A stretch of DNA of 64,000 nt. It comes from Clostridia bacterium (GTDB lineage Bacteria; Bacillota; Clostridia; Peptostreptococcales; Acidaminobacteraceae). This document shows positions 6,628 to 14,195 of this stretch, piece after piece (the stretch's first letter is position 1; each line of letters opens with the position of its first letter). The stretch spans positions 18,118 to 82,117 of the forward strand of contig JAFGVN010000051.1 of assembly GCA_016937975.1 (NCBI GenBank). The letters run 5' to 3'. The translations under genes were made by a program, and so were the position numbers. Below the pieces are notes generated by a model that was not told the DNA's origin, did not search any database, and saw only the letters and a list, made by a program, of their open reading frames with translations.

Positions 6628-7362
6628 TTATGAATTTCTTGGATCAAATTGCTCAAAAACTGCAGGAATACCTTGATTTCTTGCAAATAAAAACTCCTCT
6701 TTAGTCTTTGCAGTATAGGAGAACAAAGGTTTTTTTAACCACTTGAGCCATTTAATAATCGGACTGTCTAATGCATGAATATCATAAATAACAAAATGGG
6801 GTTGTGTCATCCAATTCGTTAAAACATTTCTCATAATAAATTTCAATAATATGTTCATTTGCTGCTTTTCATGCCGACACGAAAGCTGCCCTCTAACAAT
6901 ATGACTCGCATTCCTTTTAAACCATAAAAGAGACATTGGATTGAATGATTGAATGATGTAATCCCCTTTGTAATTCTTTAGTAGCTCATAGCTCTTTTTT
7001 TCAACGAAGGTCTGATGACTTTCATTCTTAAATTCAACCATTAAGGGAACTTGACCCTTAATTAAATTTAAAACTTCTTCAAATGTAGGAATTTTTTCAG
7101 AAGTTTCCATTAAAGTTAAATCCTTTATATCAGAATAATTTTGCTCTTTGACAAATCCGTCTTGCTTTGTCATTCGATTTAAAACCTTATCATGAAATAC
7201 AATTAAAGTACCATCCTTCAACATTTGAACATCTAGCTCAATGGCGAAATTGCAATCTATGGCTTGTTGGAAAGCTTTTAATGAATTCTCTGGTGCATCA
7301 GCATCAAAATAACCTCTATGGGCAATAGGATATTGATACATCCATTCTGGAACTTGTTTCAT
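6628..7362 (-). CDS. Glycerophosphodiester phosphodiesterase
   Basis: 244 residues from ATG 7362 (RBS AGAGGTGATA; the GTG at 7368 overlaps the RBS). IAHRGYFDADAPENSLKAF gives the catalytic HRG and PEN(S/T) motifs; IELDVQMLKDGTLIVFHD supplies the metal-binding E/D and catalytic His. This is the GDPD domain in full with no signal peptide, so it is cytosolic and probably hydrolyses glycerophosphodiesters from phospholipid turnover to glycerol-3-phosphate. Downstream of veg, separated by a terminator 25 bp upstream. Confidence 0.92.
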   Translation of the reverse strand: MKQVPEWMYQYPIAHRGYFDADAPENSLKAFQQAIDCNFAIELDVQMLKDGTLIVFHDKVLNRMTKQDGFVKEQNYSDIKDLTLMETSEKIPTFEEVLNLIKGQVPLMVEFKNESHQTFVEKKSYELLKNYKGDYIIQSFNPMSLLWFKRNASHIVRGQLSCRHEKQQMNILLKFIMRNVLTNWMTQPHFVIYDIHALDSPIIKWLKWLKKPLFSYTAKTKEEFLFARNQGIPAVFEQFDPRNS

Positions 7363-7386
7363 TATCACCTCTTTAAACCCTAAATG

Positions 7387-7409
7387 AAAAAGACTTTCGA
7401 ATGAAAGTC
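7387..7409 (-). terminator. Terminator after veg
   Basis: GACTTTC and GAAAGTC pair around a 4-nt ATTC loop, followed by TTTTTC on the minus strand. It separates veg from the GDPD gene. Confidence 0.85.
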
Positions 7410-7411
7410 AA

Positions 7412-7675
7412 TTAAGCGAGTAACCCTTGATTAGTATCTTCTATTGTAATTTCAACAGTAGAAGTTAACAAATCAGAATATGTATAGGATACATGTCTCT
7501 CAGAGTTTGTACCACAATCAATATTAACTACAAAAATACTTGGATAAGTAGCGACCACTATCCCTGATTTTGTGTAATATTTCTTGCGCCCACTATGTGT
7601 TCTTAGTATGATTTCTCTACCAATATTTTCTTCCACACGCCTTCTAATACTACCTATAGTTGCCCTCGTTGCCAA
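7412..7675 (-). CDS. veg: Veg family protein
   Basis: 87 residues. The pattern IGREIILRTHSGRKKYYTKS, GIVVATYPSIFVV and HVSYTYSDLLTSTVEITI corresponds position by position to Bacillus Veg (DUF1021), a small SH3-like protein. In B. subtilis it stimulates biofilm gene expression, and its gene lies near the origin. AAAGGGGTG is the Shine-Dalgarno sequence, so I take the TTG at 7675 as the start; an in-frame GTG at 7684 lies inside the SD and is less likely. It has its own terminator. Confidence 0.93.
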   Translation of the reverse strand: MATRATIGSIRRRVEENIGREIILRTHSGRKKYYTKSGIVVATYPSIFVVNIDCGTNSERHVSYTYSDLLTSTVEITIEDTNQGLLA

Positions 7676-7790
7676 TATAATCACCCCTTTAATATATCTG
7701 AAGTAATTATACCATTAATTGTCTGAAAATTCAATAATTATACAATTTTAATTCTTTTTTGTCAATATACGAATTTACCAAAGCTTTTCT

Positions 7791-8474
7791 CTATTTTTCA
7801 ACGTTTTTAAGGAACTCATCTACTCTTTTTTTCGATGCTTCTGCCTCTGAATATTGTAAATATACAAACCAGTTGGTTATGGACAAATTAATTGCATCTT
7901 CTGGGATATATTCTTCCATTAGAAAATGAGTGTCCATTTGAAACAATCGATCAATTAAGTCATGTCTTTTCTCTGTTTTTAATACTTTCTCAGGAATAAA
8001 GTCTCTACAATATTCAATTTTGTGGTGTTTTACATCCTCTGGAATGTGAACATGATAAGTATCAAAAAAATATTGATCTACTTCCTCATTCATTTCTCTA
8101 ATACCCTGATAGCTATGCTCATGTTCTTCATAGCTGCTATGACCAAACATTCGGCAAACTAATGGTCTCACAGGATAAATAGCACAACTTTTGTCCTCTT
8201 TTAAAAATGGACAATCCTGCCTTTTATATAATTCTGAAAAATAGTGTGTCTCAACCTTTTTTTCATATGCTTCCAGTAAATTTTCCCTTTGCAAAAAATT
8301 GTGGATATTTAAAAATTCCACATAAAAAGCTTGAACTGCTTCAGTACAACATTTTGCACAGCCAGTACAACTTCCTCCAGGTACTTGATTGTAAAGTTGA
8401 TTCAACTGTTCTAACATCTTTTGCTCTTTATAATAGGCTTTACTATTTTTAAATTGTTTCTCACTTATTTCCAT
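7791..8474 (-). CDS. YkgJ-type cysteine-cluster protein (UPF0153-like)
   Basis: 227 residues. CTGCAKCCTEAVQAFYVEF near residue 37 and CPFLKEDKSCAIYPVRPLVC with RMFGH near residues 88-113 form the CxxCxxCC...C...C..YP.RP..C pattern of the YkgJ family, which binds zinc or an Fe-S cluster. No catalytic function is established for the family. RBS GAGGTGAGTT precedes ATG 8474. The remainder is helical and acidic. A stand-alone gene, with an AT-rich spacer between it and veg. Confidence 0.85.
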   Translation of the reverse strand: MEISEKQFKNSKAYYKEQKMLEQLNQLYNQVPGGSCTGCAKCCTEAVQAFYVEFLNIHNFLQRENLLEAYEKKVETHYFSELYKRQDCPFLKEDKSCAIYPVRPLVCRMFGHSSYEEHEHSYQGIREMNEEVDQYFFDTYHVHIPEDVKHHKIEYCRDFIPEKVLKTEKRHDLIDRLFQMDTHFLMEEYIPEDAINLSITNWFVYLQYSEAEASKKRVDEFLKNVEK

Positions 8475-8640
8475 AACTCACCTCAATTAACTTTATTATA
8501 TACGCATATGACCAATTCTTTGTAAATTTTTTTCAAAAAAAAGATAAACTTTGTTTTTAATGAAAATACTTGGGTAATGAATAAGTATAGTTTTTAAAAA
8601 TTCATTTTGAATTTCTCTTTTACTCCTAAAAATCTCATTA

Positions 8641-8670
8641 GAAAAACACCGCATCGGGCGGTGCTTTTTC
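8641..8670 (-). terminator. Terminator after the small membrane protein gene
   Basis: CACCGC and GCGGTG form a GC-rich 6-bp stem with a 5-nt loop, flanked by A5 and T5 runs, immediately downstream of the gene ending at 8681. Confidence 0.9.
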
Positions 8671-8680
8671 GTTTTTGTCT

Positions 8681-8950
8681 TCATAATACACTTAATGTAA
8701 TTAATGAAACGATCATCATCATCACGCCAAACAACATAAAAAAATAACTTAACATTTTTGATTTTTTTTCAAAGTGATATTGTAAACCTAAAAAGAAAAC
8801 AAATAATCCAAATAAAATAATTAGGATTTGTTCTTGAGCTGGTAAAGTTATTGAAGGATCTATCCAATAATAAATGGGCAGTGTTATAGCCATAAAAACA
8901 GAGATAATTAATCTAATCCATTTTAATGTCGAAATTAATCTTAAATTCAT
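8681..8950 (-). CDS. Small three-helix membrane protein (possibly DUF3953-like)
   Basis: Eighty-nine residues with three hydrophobic helices (about 10-27, 40-57, 66-88) separated by short loops, the second being QYHFEKKSKM. The composition and the FLGLQY....LSYFFMLFGV.MMIV layout resemble DUF3953 proteins of Firmicutes, but this is a pattern impression. RBS AAGGGG before ATG 8950. It is divergent from the amidohydrolase gene and followed by a strong terminator, so it is a monocistronic real gene. Function unknown. Confidence 0.7.
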   Translation of the reverse strand: MNLRLISTLKWIRLIISVFMAITLPIYYWIDPSITLPAQEQILIILFGLFVFFLGLQYHFEKKSKMLSYFFMLFGVMMMIVSLITLSVL

Positions 8951-8979
8951 TTTTAACCCCTTGCAATTCTATGTATAAT

Positions 8980-9008
8980 TTGGAATACTTGAATTATCTT
9001 ATTATAAC
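8980..9008 (+). promoter_or_regulatory. Promoter of the amidohydrolase gene
   Basis: TTGGAA (8980-8985), 17-bp spacer, TATAAC (9003-9008), followed by the GGAGGT ribosome binding site. Confidence 0.65.
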
Positions 9009-9025
9009 ATATTTGGAGGTATGTG

Positions 9026-10609
9026 ATGGATCTCATATTATTTAACGGTTTAATTCATACTATGTTATCTGAATCAAATGTGGTATCAGCAGTTGCTATA
9101 AAGGATAAAAAAATTTTTTCTGTAGGCAACGATGATGCTATCTTGCAATTAAAAACTGAAAATACTCAACTCATTGATTTGAAAAAGCAACATGTTTTCC
9201 CTGGATTCAATGACAGTCACATGCATTTAATGGGCTATGGTGCTGCCTTAATGCAAATAGACTTATCTTCTGCAAAATCCATTAGCGATGTTATCGATTT
9301 ATCTAAAGCCTTTATCGAAGAAAATAATATTCCTAAAAACAGTTGGGTACTGGGTCGAGGTTGGAATCAGGATTATTTCACTAATCGTGAAATGCCAACA
9401 TATGAAGCACTTGATCAAATTTCTACAGAACATTTTATTTTTCTAAGAAGAACTTGTGGCCATGTCGCAACCGTCAACAGCAAAGTCTTAAATACTTTTA
9501 ATCTCAAAAAAGAGTTTACTTCCATAGACGGAGGAGAGTATTATGATGGCATCTTCAAGGAAAACGCCTTAGAACTTATATTAAGGGAAATCCCAGAACC
9601 AACCCTTGAAGACATTCAGGCCTGGATCATAAAAGGCATGCATACGCTCTTTTCTATGGGTATTACCTCTGTGCAAAGTGATGATTTATGTGTATTCCCA
9701 GAAAATATGAATGAAATGGTTTTTGATGCCTTTAAGGATTTAGCGGAAAAAAATCTTCTTAAAATAAAAGTATACGAACAATCACTTTTTAGAACAAAAG
9801 ATAACTTGGAAAAGTTCATTCAATGGGGTTATAAACAAGACTACTCCATTGGTAATTTCAAATACGGTCCTTTAAAAATTCTTGGAGATGGGTCCCTTGG
9901 TGGAAGAACTGCATATTTAAGTCAGTCTTATGCGGATGCCAATACTAAAGGGATTTCCATGTATACTGAAGAAGAATTAACCACATATATTACATTTGCT
10001 CAAAAACACAACATTGCCAGTGCCATACATTGTATTGGTGATGCCATGTTGGATATGGCTCTAAATGCCATTGAAAAGGCTCAGCAGTCTTATCCAAATC
10101 CTAATTTAAAACATGGTATTGTTCATTGTCAAATTACTAGACCCGAGCAAATTGAAAAACTAAAAGCTCTTAATATCATGACTTATGTTCAACCCATTTT
10201 TTTAGATTATGATATCCACATTGTCCATGATCGTGTCGGTGAGAAATTAGCTGAATCATCTTATGCTTGGAAAACAATGTCCAAACTAGGTATTCATATG
10301 TCATTTGGTTCTGATGCACCTGTAGAAACACCAAATCCATTAAAAGGTATACACTGTGCTGTTACAAGACAAGATCTAAAAAACAGACCAAAGGAAAAAT
10401 ATTTGCCACATGAAGCTATTAGTATTTACGAAGGATTTTATCACTATACTGTAGAAGGTGCATATGCATCAAATAATCCAAACAAAGGTATGATTTTAAA
10501 GAGTTACGAAGCGGATTTAGTCGTTGTCTCTGGAAATGTAATGGAAAATCCATTGGATGGACGAGTTGAAATAACTATCGTTAACGGGGAAGTTGTATAT
10601 GAAAGATAA
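9026..10609 (+). CDS. YtcJ-like amidohydrolase
   Basis: 527 residues from ATG 9026 (GGAGGT at 9015-9020; an in-frame GTG at 9023 is too close). VFPGFNDSHMHLMGYG provides the HxH metal motif, AIHCIGDAMLD and HGIVHCQ the later histidines, and GSDAPVETPNPLKGI the catalytic Asp region, all in the order of the YtcJ/metal-dependent hydrolase family (Amidohydro_3). These enzymes hydrolyse C-N bonds of small amides or cyclic compounds; the substrate cannot be told. A single-gene unit with own promoter and terminator, cytosolic. Confidence 0.9.
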   Translation: MDLILFNGLIHTMLSESNVVSAVAIKDKKIFSVGNDDAILQLKTENTQLIDLKKQHVFPGFNDSHMHLMGYGAALMQIDLSSAKSISDVIDLSKAFIEENNIPKNSWVLGRGWNQDYFTNREMPTYEALDQISTEHFIFLRRTCGHVATVNSKVLNTFNLKKEFTSIDGGEYYDGIFKENALELILREIPEPTLEDIQAWIIKGMHTLFSMGITSVQSDDLCVFPENMNEMVFDAFKDLAEKNLLKIKVYEQSLFRTKDNLEKFIQWGYKQDYSIGNFKYGPLKILGDGSLGGRTAYLSQSYADANTKGISMYTEEELTTYITFAQKHNIASAIHCIGDAMLDMALNAIEKAQQSYPNPNLKHGIVHCQITRPEQIEKLKALNIMTYVQPIFLDYDIHIVHDRVGEKLAESSYAWKTMSKLGIHMSFGSDAPVETPNPLKGIHCAVTRQDLKNRPKEKYLPHEAISIYEGFYHYTVEGAYASNNPNKGMILKSYEADLVVVSGNVMENPLDGRVEITIVNGEVVYER

Positions 10610-10610
10610 G

Positions 10611-10635
10611 AAAAACCTCCAAGATTTTGGAGGTT
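10611..10635 (+). terminator. Terminator between amidohydrolase and SPFH genes
   Basis: AAAACCTCC and GGAGGTTTT pair around AAGATTTT-derived loop bases, followed by T6. With A-runs on the other side it can serve both converging genes. Confidence 0.9.
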
Positions 10636-10642
10636 TTTTCAA

Positions 10643-11575
10643 TTAGCTTTCTTTTGTTGTTTTAGAAACTTCTGTAATCGATGCTACTAAACCTGCAACA
10701 TTTTGAATTTCAGATGGAATAATCAATTTAGTTGCTTGACCATTAGCCACTTGTGCTAAGGCTTCAAAACTCTTAAGTGCGATAACAGCTTGTGTAGGAG
10801 CTGCTTTTTTAATGAACTCAATACCTTCAGCAGTTGCTAGTTGTACAGTTCTAATCGCTTCTGCATGACCTTCAGCTTCTCTGATTTCAGATTCTTTTTT
10901 TGCTTCTGCATCTAAGATTCTTGCACGTTTCTTTGCTTCTGCATCAAGAATCGCTGCTTCTTTTCTACCTTCAGCTTCAAGAATTTGAGCTTTCTTAGAA
11001 CCTTCTGCTTCAAGGATTGCACGTCTTCTCTCACGCTCAGCTCTCATTTGTTTTTCCATTGCTTCTTGAATATCTTTAGGTGGTAAAATATTTTTAACTT
11101 CTACACGGTTTACTTTAATACCCCATGGATCTGTTGCTTCATCTAAAATAGCTCTCATTTGAGTGTTGATAATATCTCTCGAAGTTAATGTCTCATCTAA
11201 ATCTAAAGTACCAATAATATTTCTCAAAGTTGTTGCTGTTAAGTTTTCAATAGCAACGATTGGTCTAGATACACCATAAGCATATAACTTAGGATCTGTA
11301 ATTTGATAATATACAACAGTATCAATTTTCATTGTTACGTTATCTTTTGTAATAACAGGTTGTGGAGGGAAATCCACTACTCTTTCTTTCAAAATTACCT
11401 TTTGAGCCACTCTATCAATCAAAGGTATTTTAATGTGCAATCCTGTACTCCATGTAGCTGTATAAGCACCAAGTCTCTCAATAACATAGGCATTTGCTTG
11501 TGGTACAACTCTTACGTTCGCTGCGATTAAAACAATAATAAATACAGCTATAACTCCAATAATAATATAACCCAT
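10643..11575 (-). CDS. SPFH/Band 7 family membrane protein (QmcA/paraslipin type)
   Basis: 310 residues: one N-terminal membrane helix (1-20), then the SPFH domain with VIERLGAYTATWSTGLHIKIP and VDFPPQPVITKDN, a coiled-coil rich in Glu-Ala (EAEGSKKAQILEAEG repeats), and a C-terminal VVALKSFEALAQV-like stretch. These proteins form membrane-microdomain scaffolds. It is encoded directly after an NfeD-like gene, the conserved partner, 15 bp upstream, so the two form an operon. RBS GGGAGGAAAGAA. Confidence 0.93.
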   Translation of the reverse strand: MGYIIIGVIAVFIIVLIAANVRVVPQANAYVIERLGAYTATWSTGLHIKIPLIDRVAQKVILKERVVDFPPQPVITKDNVTMKIDTVVYYQITDPKLYAYGVSRPIVAIENLTATTLRNIIGTLDLDETLTSRDIINTQMRAILDEATDPWGIKVNRVEVKNILPPKDIQEAMEKQMRAERERRRAILEAEGSKKAQILEAEGRKEAAILDAEAKKRARILDAEAKKESEIREAEGHAEAIRTVQLATAEGIEFIKKAAPTQAVIALKSFEALAQVANGQATKLIIPSEIQNVAGLVASITEVSKTTKES

Positions 11576-11590
11576 TTCTTTCCTCCCTTT

Positions 11591-12046
11591 CTATGACAAT
11601 GTTTTTACAATAAGTTTTACACCGTCAATGCTCACCACTTCAACTCTTGTTCCTTCTGGAATAGTTATATCCAATTCAGGTTTAGCAGACCAAATCTGAC
11701 CTTTAACATTTACTTGACCCATTGTAAAAGGTTGTAATTCTTTAATGACAATACCTTCCTTACCAATAAGACTGTCTACGTTAGTCTTTGTAGCACCAAT
11801 TTTAAAAACCTTAATTGCTACAGGTCTTGTATATATTAACATCAAGGCAGATCCAGCAATAAATGCTAACACTTGAACAAAAATTGGTAGTTTAATAAAA
11901 CTTGCAATCATGGCTAGTAATGCACCACCAGAAAACCAAATAAATGTAAGACCCAAGGTGAATCCTTCAGCAATTGCAAATAGAATTGCAACAGCCATCC
12001 AAATTAATGCAATTGGTATGGTTAGTCCTAATAATTCAGTAACCAT
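11591..12046 (-). CDS. NfeD-like membrane protein (YbbK type)
   Basis: 151 residues with three to four helices (about 8-80) followed by a C-terminal OB-fold of about 60 residues (SLIGKEGIVIKELQPFTMGQ, then VNVKGQIWSAKPE), the NfeD C-terminal domain. The short form pairs with SPFH proteins, as here. It probably modulates the membrane assembly of its stomatin-like partner. RBS AAGGAGGTTGATGAA before ATG 12046. Confidence 0.9.
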   Translation of the reverse strand: MVTELLGLTIPIALIWMAVAILFAIAEGFTLGLTFIWFSGGALLAMIASFIKLPIFVQVLAFIAGSALMLIYTRPVAIKVFKIGATKTNVDSLIGKEGIVIKELQPFTMGQVNVKGQIWSAKPELDITIPEGTRVEVVSIDGVKLIVKTLS

Positions 12047-12146
12047 TTCATCAACCTCCTTCTAAGTTCAACTTCTAACTCTATTATAATTGTTTTTTTT
12101 GATTTATAAAAAAAAATGTACCAAAAGGAAAAATCCTGTCATGAAA

Positions 12147-12176
12147 GTGACAAAACACAATGATTTCTGATACAAT
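12147..12176 (+). promoter_or_regulatory. Promoter of the MBL hydrolase gene
   Basis: GTGACA (12147-12152), 18-bp spacer, TACAAT (12171-12176), about 40 bp before the start codon. Confidence 0.6.
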
Positions 12177-12216
12177 TATAACATGAAAATGTATAATAAT
12201 GTAAACAGGAAGTGTT

Positions 12217-13077
12217 ATGACTAAAGTAATTCTAATTGGAACAGGAACGCCTAATCCAGATCCTTATCGTATGGGACCATGTGTCCTCATTCAGTATGAA
12301 CATCAAGTACTCTTATTCGACGCTGGCGCAGGTTTAGTAAGAAGAATCAATGAAATTGCAAAATCTAATCATTTTTCTATGAAGGATCTGAAGCATTGCT
12401 TTATAACACATCTCCATTCAGACCATACCCTTGGATTAGCAGACTTAATGATTACACCTTGGATTTTAGGAAGAAATGAAGCGCTTAATTTTTATGGTCC
12501 TAAAGGTTTGGCTAATATGGTGGACCACATAAAAAAAGCATATCAAATAGACTTTCATGAAAGAATCCACGGATTGGAAAAAGCAAATGAAACGGGATGT
12601 ACTTTTTTAGTCAACGAAATTCAACCCGGAATCATATATGATAACGTCGTTACCGTTGAAGCTTTCTTAGTCAATCATGGTAATTTTGAAGCTTATGGCT
12701 ATAAAATTACAACCCCCGATAAAACCATTGTGATTTCTGGTGATACTGCTCCTTGTAAAACATTAATCTCCAAGGCTAAAAATTGTGATATATTAATACA
12801 TGAAGTTTATTATCACGAAGGACTAAAAACGAGATCAGAGATCTGGCAAAAGTATCACCAATCTGTTCATACATCTGGAATTGAACTCAGTAAAATAGCT
12901 TCTGAAGTTCTACCAAAAAAACTGGTACTTTATCATCAATTGTTTATGCAAGAACATATTCTAGATGAGGATATGGCTAAGAATGATTATATTTATAAAA
13001 GCAGAATTTTAAATGAAGTTTCATCATATTTCAATGGTGAAATCATTTACGGAAAAGACTTAATGATAATTGAGTAG
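12217..13077 (+). CDS. MBL-fold metallohydrolase, RNase Z/arylsulfatase-like
   Basis: 286 residues. THLHSDHTLGLADL is the HxHxDH zinc motif, with further ligands in VNHGNFEAYG, SGDTAPC (Asp) and LVLYHQLF (His). The length and the GTGTPNPDPYRMGPCVLI opening (compare GTG.P.P...R..P) put it in the RNase Z/ElaC-like branch often labelled arylsulfatase-like. It lacks an evident tRNA-binding exosite arm, so true RNase Z activity is uncertain. RBS AGGAAGTGTT. The histidine kinase gene follows 6 bp later. Confidence 0.87.
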   Translation: MTKVILIGTGTPNPDPYRMGPCVLIQYEHQVLLFDAGAGLVRRINEIAKSNHFSMKDLKHCFITHLHSDHTLGLADLMITPWILGRNEALNFYGPKGLANMVDHIKKAYQIDFHERIHGLEKANETGCTFLVNEIQPGIIYDNVVTVEAFLVNHGNFEAYGYKITTPDKTIVISGDTAPCKTLISKAKNCDILIHEVYYHEGLKTRSEIWQKYHQSVHTSGIELSKIASEVLPKKLVLYHQLFMQEHILDEDMAKNDYIYKSRILNEVSSYFNGEIIYGKDLMIIE

Positions 13078-13083
13078 GAGCCT

Positions 13084-13947
13084 ATGAAAAAGAAAAATAC
13101 CTATCTATATCGATATTTTTTAATTTATTTTATTATTGTGAGCTCAGCAATTATGATGACGTATGCTTTAATGTTTAATACGTCAAATGATGTTCATGTA
13201 AGAAGATTATTAATGATTCCTTTGTTAATTGTTATCTTCTTTATTACCAACATATTTGCTTTGTATTTATTAAAAAGAATTTTCATTTTAAATCGAAGAT
13301 ATGAAAAATCAGAAATGGAATTATTAAAATATCAATATTTAGAAAGTGATCTAAAATTATATCGACAGCATCGCCATGACATGAAGAATCATCTGATTAT
13401 CATTTATGAAATGGTCAAAGATAAGAAGTATGACGATCTGGAAGATTACACACAGCAGTATATTAAGAAAACATCTAATAAACTCATGAATATCCATTCT
13501 GGTGTGGATGAACTAGATATCCTTTTTTACAACAAAATTGATCTCGCTAAACAATCTAATATTCCTTTGGATTTTAGATGCAACAGTCAAATGTCTATTC
13601 ATCATAGTGCGATTATTGATGTTGTTTCAATCCTATCTAATCTTTTGGATAATGCCATTGATGCCAATAGAGCTATCATGAATCCAAAAGATCGAATGAT
13701 TAGTATTAATATTGATGAAGATCAATTGGATTACATCTTTGTTATCACCAATGCTTTTACACCTTCAAGCGATGTCAGTTCTTTTGTAAAAGATGGTTTC
13801 ACTACGAAACAGGATTATCGTAATCATGGTTTGGGATTAGGCATCATCCACAAACTTGTTGATCGATACAAAGGTAAAATTTACATTGATGTCTTCAATA
13901 ATAAATTCTATCAAGTAAAAATTGAATTACCTAAACATTTTTTATAA
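13084..13947 (+). CDS. GHKL-family sensor histidine kinase
   Basis: 287 residues: two N-terminal helices (about 10-30 and 40-62), a short coiled coil, then RQHRHDMKNHLIIIYEMVKD, the H-box of the SpoB/AgrC/citrate-type kinases (HDMKNHL). The ATPase has the N-box NLLDNAIDAN and the G-box HGLGLGIIHKLVDRY. No extracellular sensor loop of size and no response regulator gene is nearby, so it may be an orphan or control turnover through the membrane. It overlaps transcriptionally with the MBL gene (6-bp gap; GGAGCCT RBS). Confidence 0.88.
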   Translation: MKKKNTYLYRYFLIYFIIVSSAIMMTYALMFNTSNDVHVRRLLMIPLLIVIFFITNIFALYLLKRIFILNRRYEKSEMELLKYQYLESDLKLYRQHRHDMKNHLIIIYEMVKDKKYDDLEDYTQQYIKKTSNKLMNIHSGVDELDILFYNKIDLAKQSNIPLDFRCNSQMSIHHSAIIDVVSILSNLLDNAIDANRAIMNPKDRMISINIDEDQLDYIFVITNAFTPSSDVSSFVKDGFTTKQDYRNHGLGLGIIHKLVDRYKGKIYIDVFNNKFYQVKIELPKHFL

Positions 13948-13979
13948 AAAAGGGCTGCTTTTAAGCAACCCTTTTTTTG
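13946..13979 (+). terminator. Terminator after the histidine kinase, shared with copZ
   Basis: AAAAGGG-C-TGCTT and AAGCA-A-CCCTTTT pair with one internal mismatch, and T7 follows. The A-run on the left gives terminator function for the copper operon on the minus strand too. Confidence 0.88.
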
Positions 13980-14186
13980 TTATTCTATTGAAACTACATC
14001 ATATCCTGCATCTTCAACAGCTTCTATTAGCAATTCATCAGAAACATGCTCGACTTCAATGAAAGCAGATTTCTTTTCCAAACTCATTTCTATTACTTTT
14101 ACATTTTCTAAACTGTTTAATGCTTTTTCGACTCTACCAGTACAATGTCCACAAGACATGCCTTCAATAATAATTTGCTTTTTCAT
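13980..14186 (-). CDS. copZ: Copper chaperone CopZ-like heavy-metal domain protein
   Basis: Sixty-eight residues, a single HMA domain with GMSCGHCTGRVEKAL (Cu(I)-binding CxxC) and the closing AVEDAGYDVVSIE. It should pass Cu(I) to CopA. It lies 9 bp downstream of copA with an AGGAGGATCAT ribosome binding site, and ends at the shared terminator, so it is the last gene of the copper operon. Confidence 0.93.
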   Translation of the reverse strand: MKKQIIIEGMSCGHCTGRVEKALNSLENVKVIEMSLEKKSAFIEVEHVSDELLIEAVEDAGYDVVSIE

Positions 14187-14195
14187 ATGATCCTC

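Noticed and set aside
8496..8684. 62-codon reading frame on the minus strand
   Set aside because: It reads through the 8641-8670 terminator and starts at the end of the upstream gene without an RBS.
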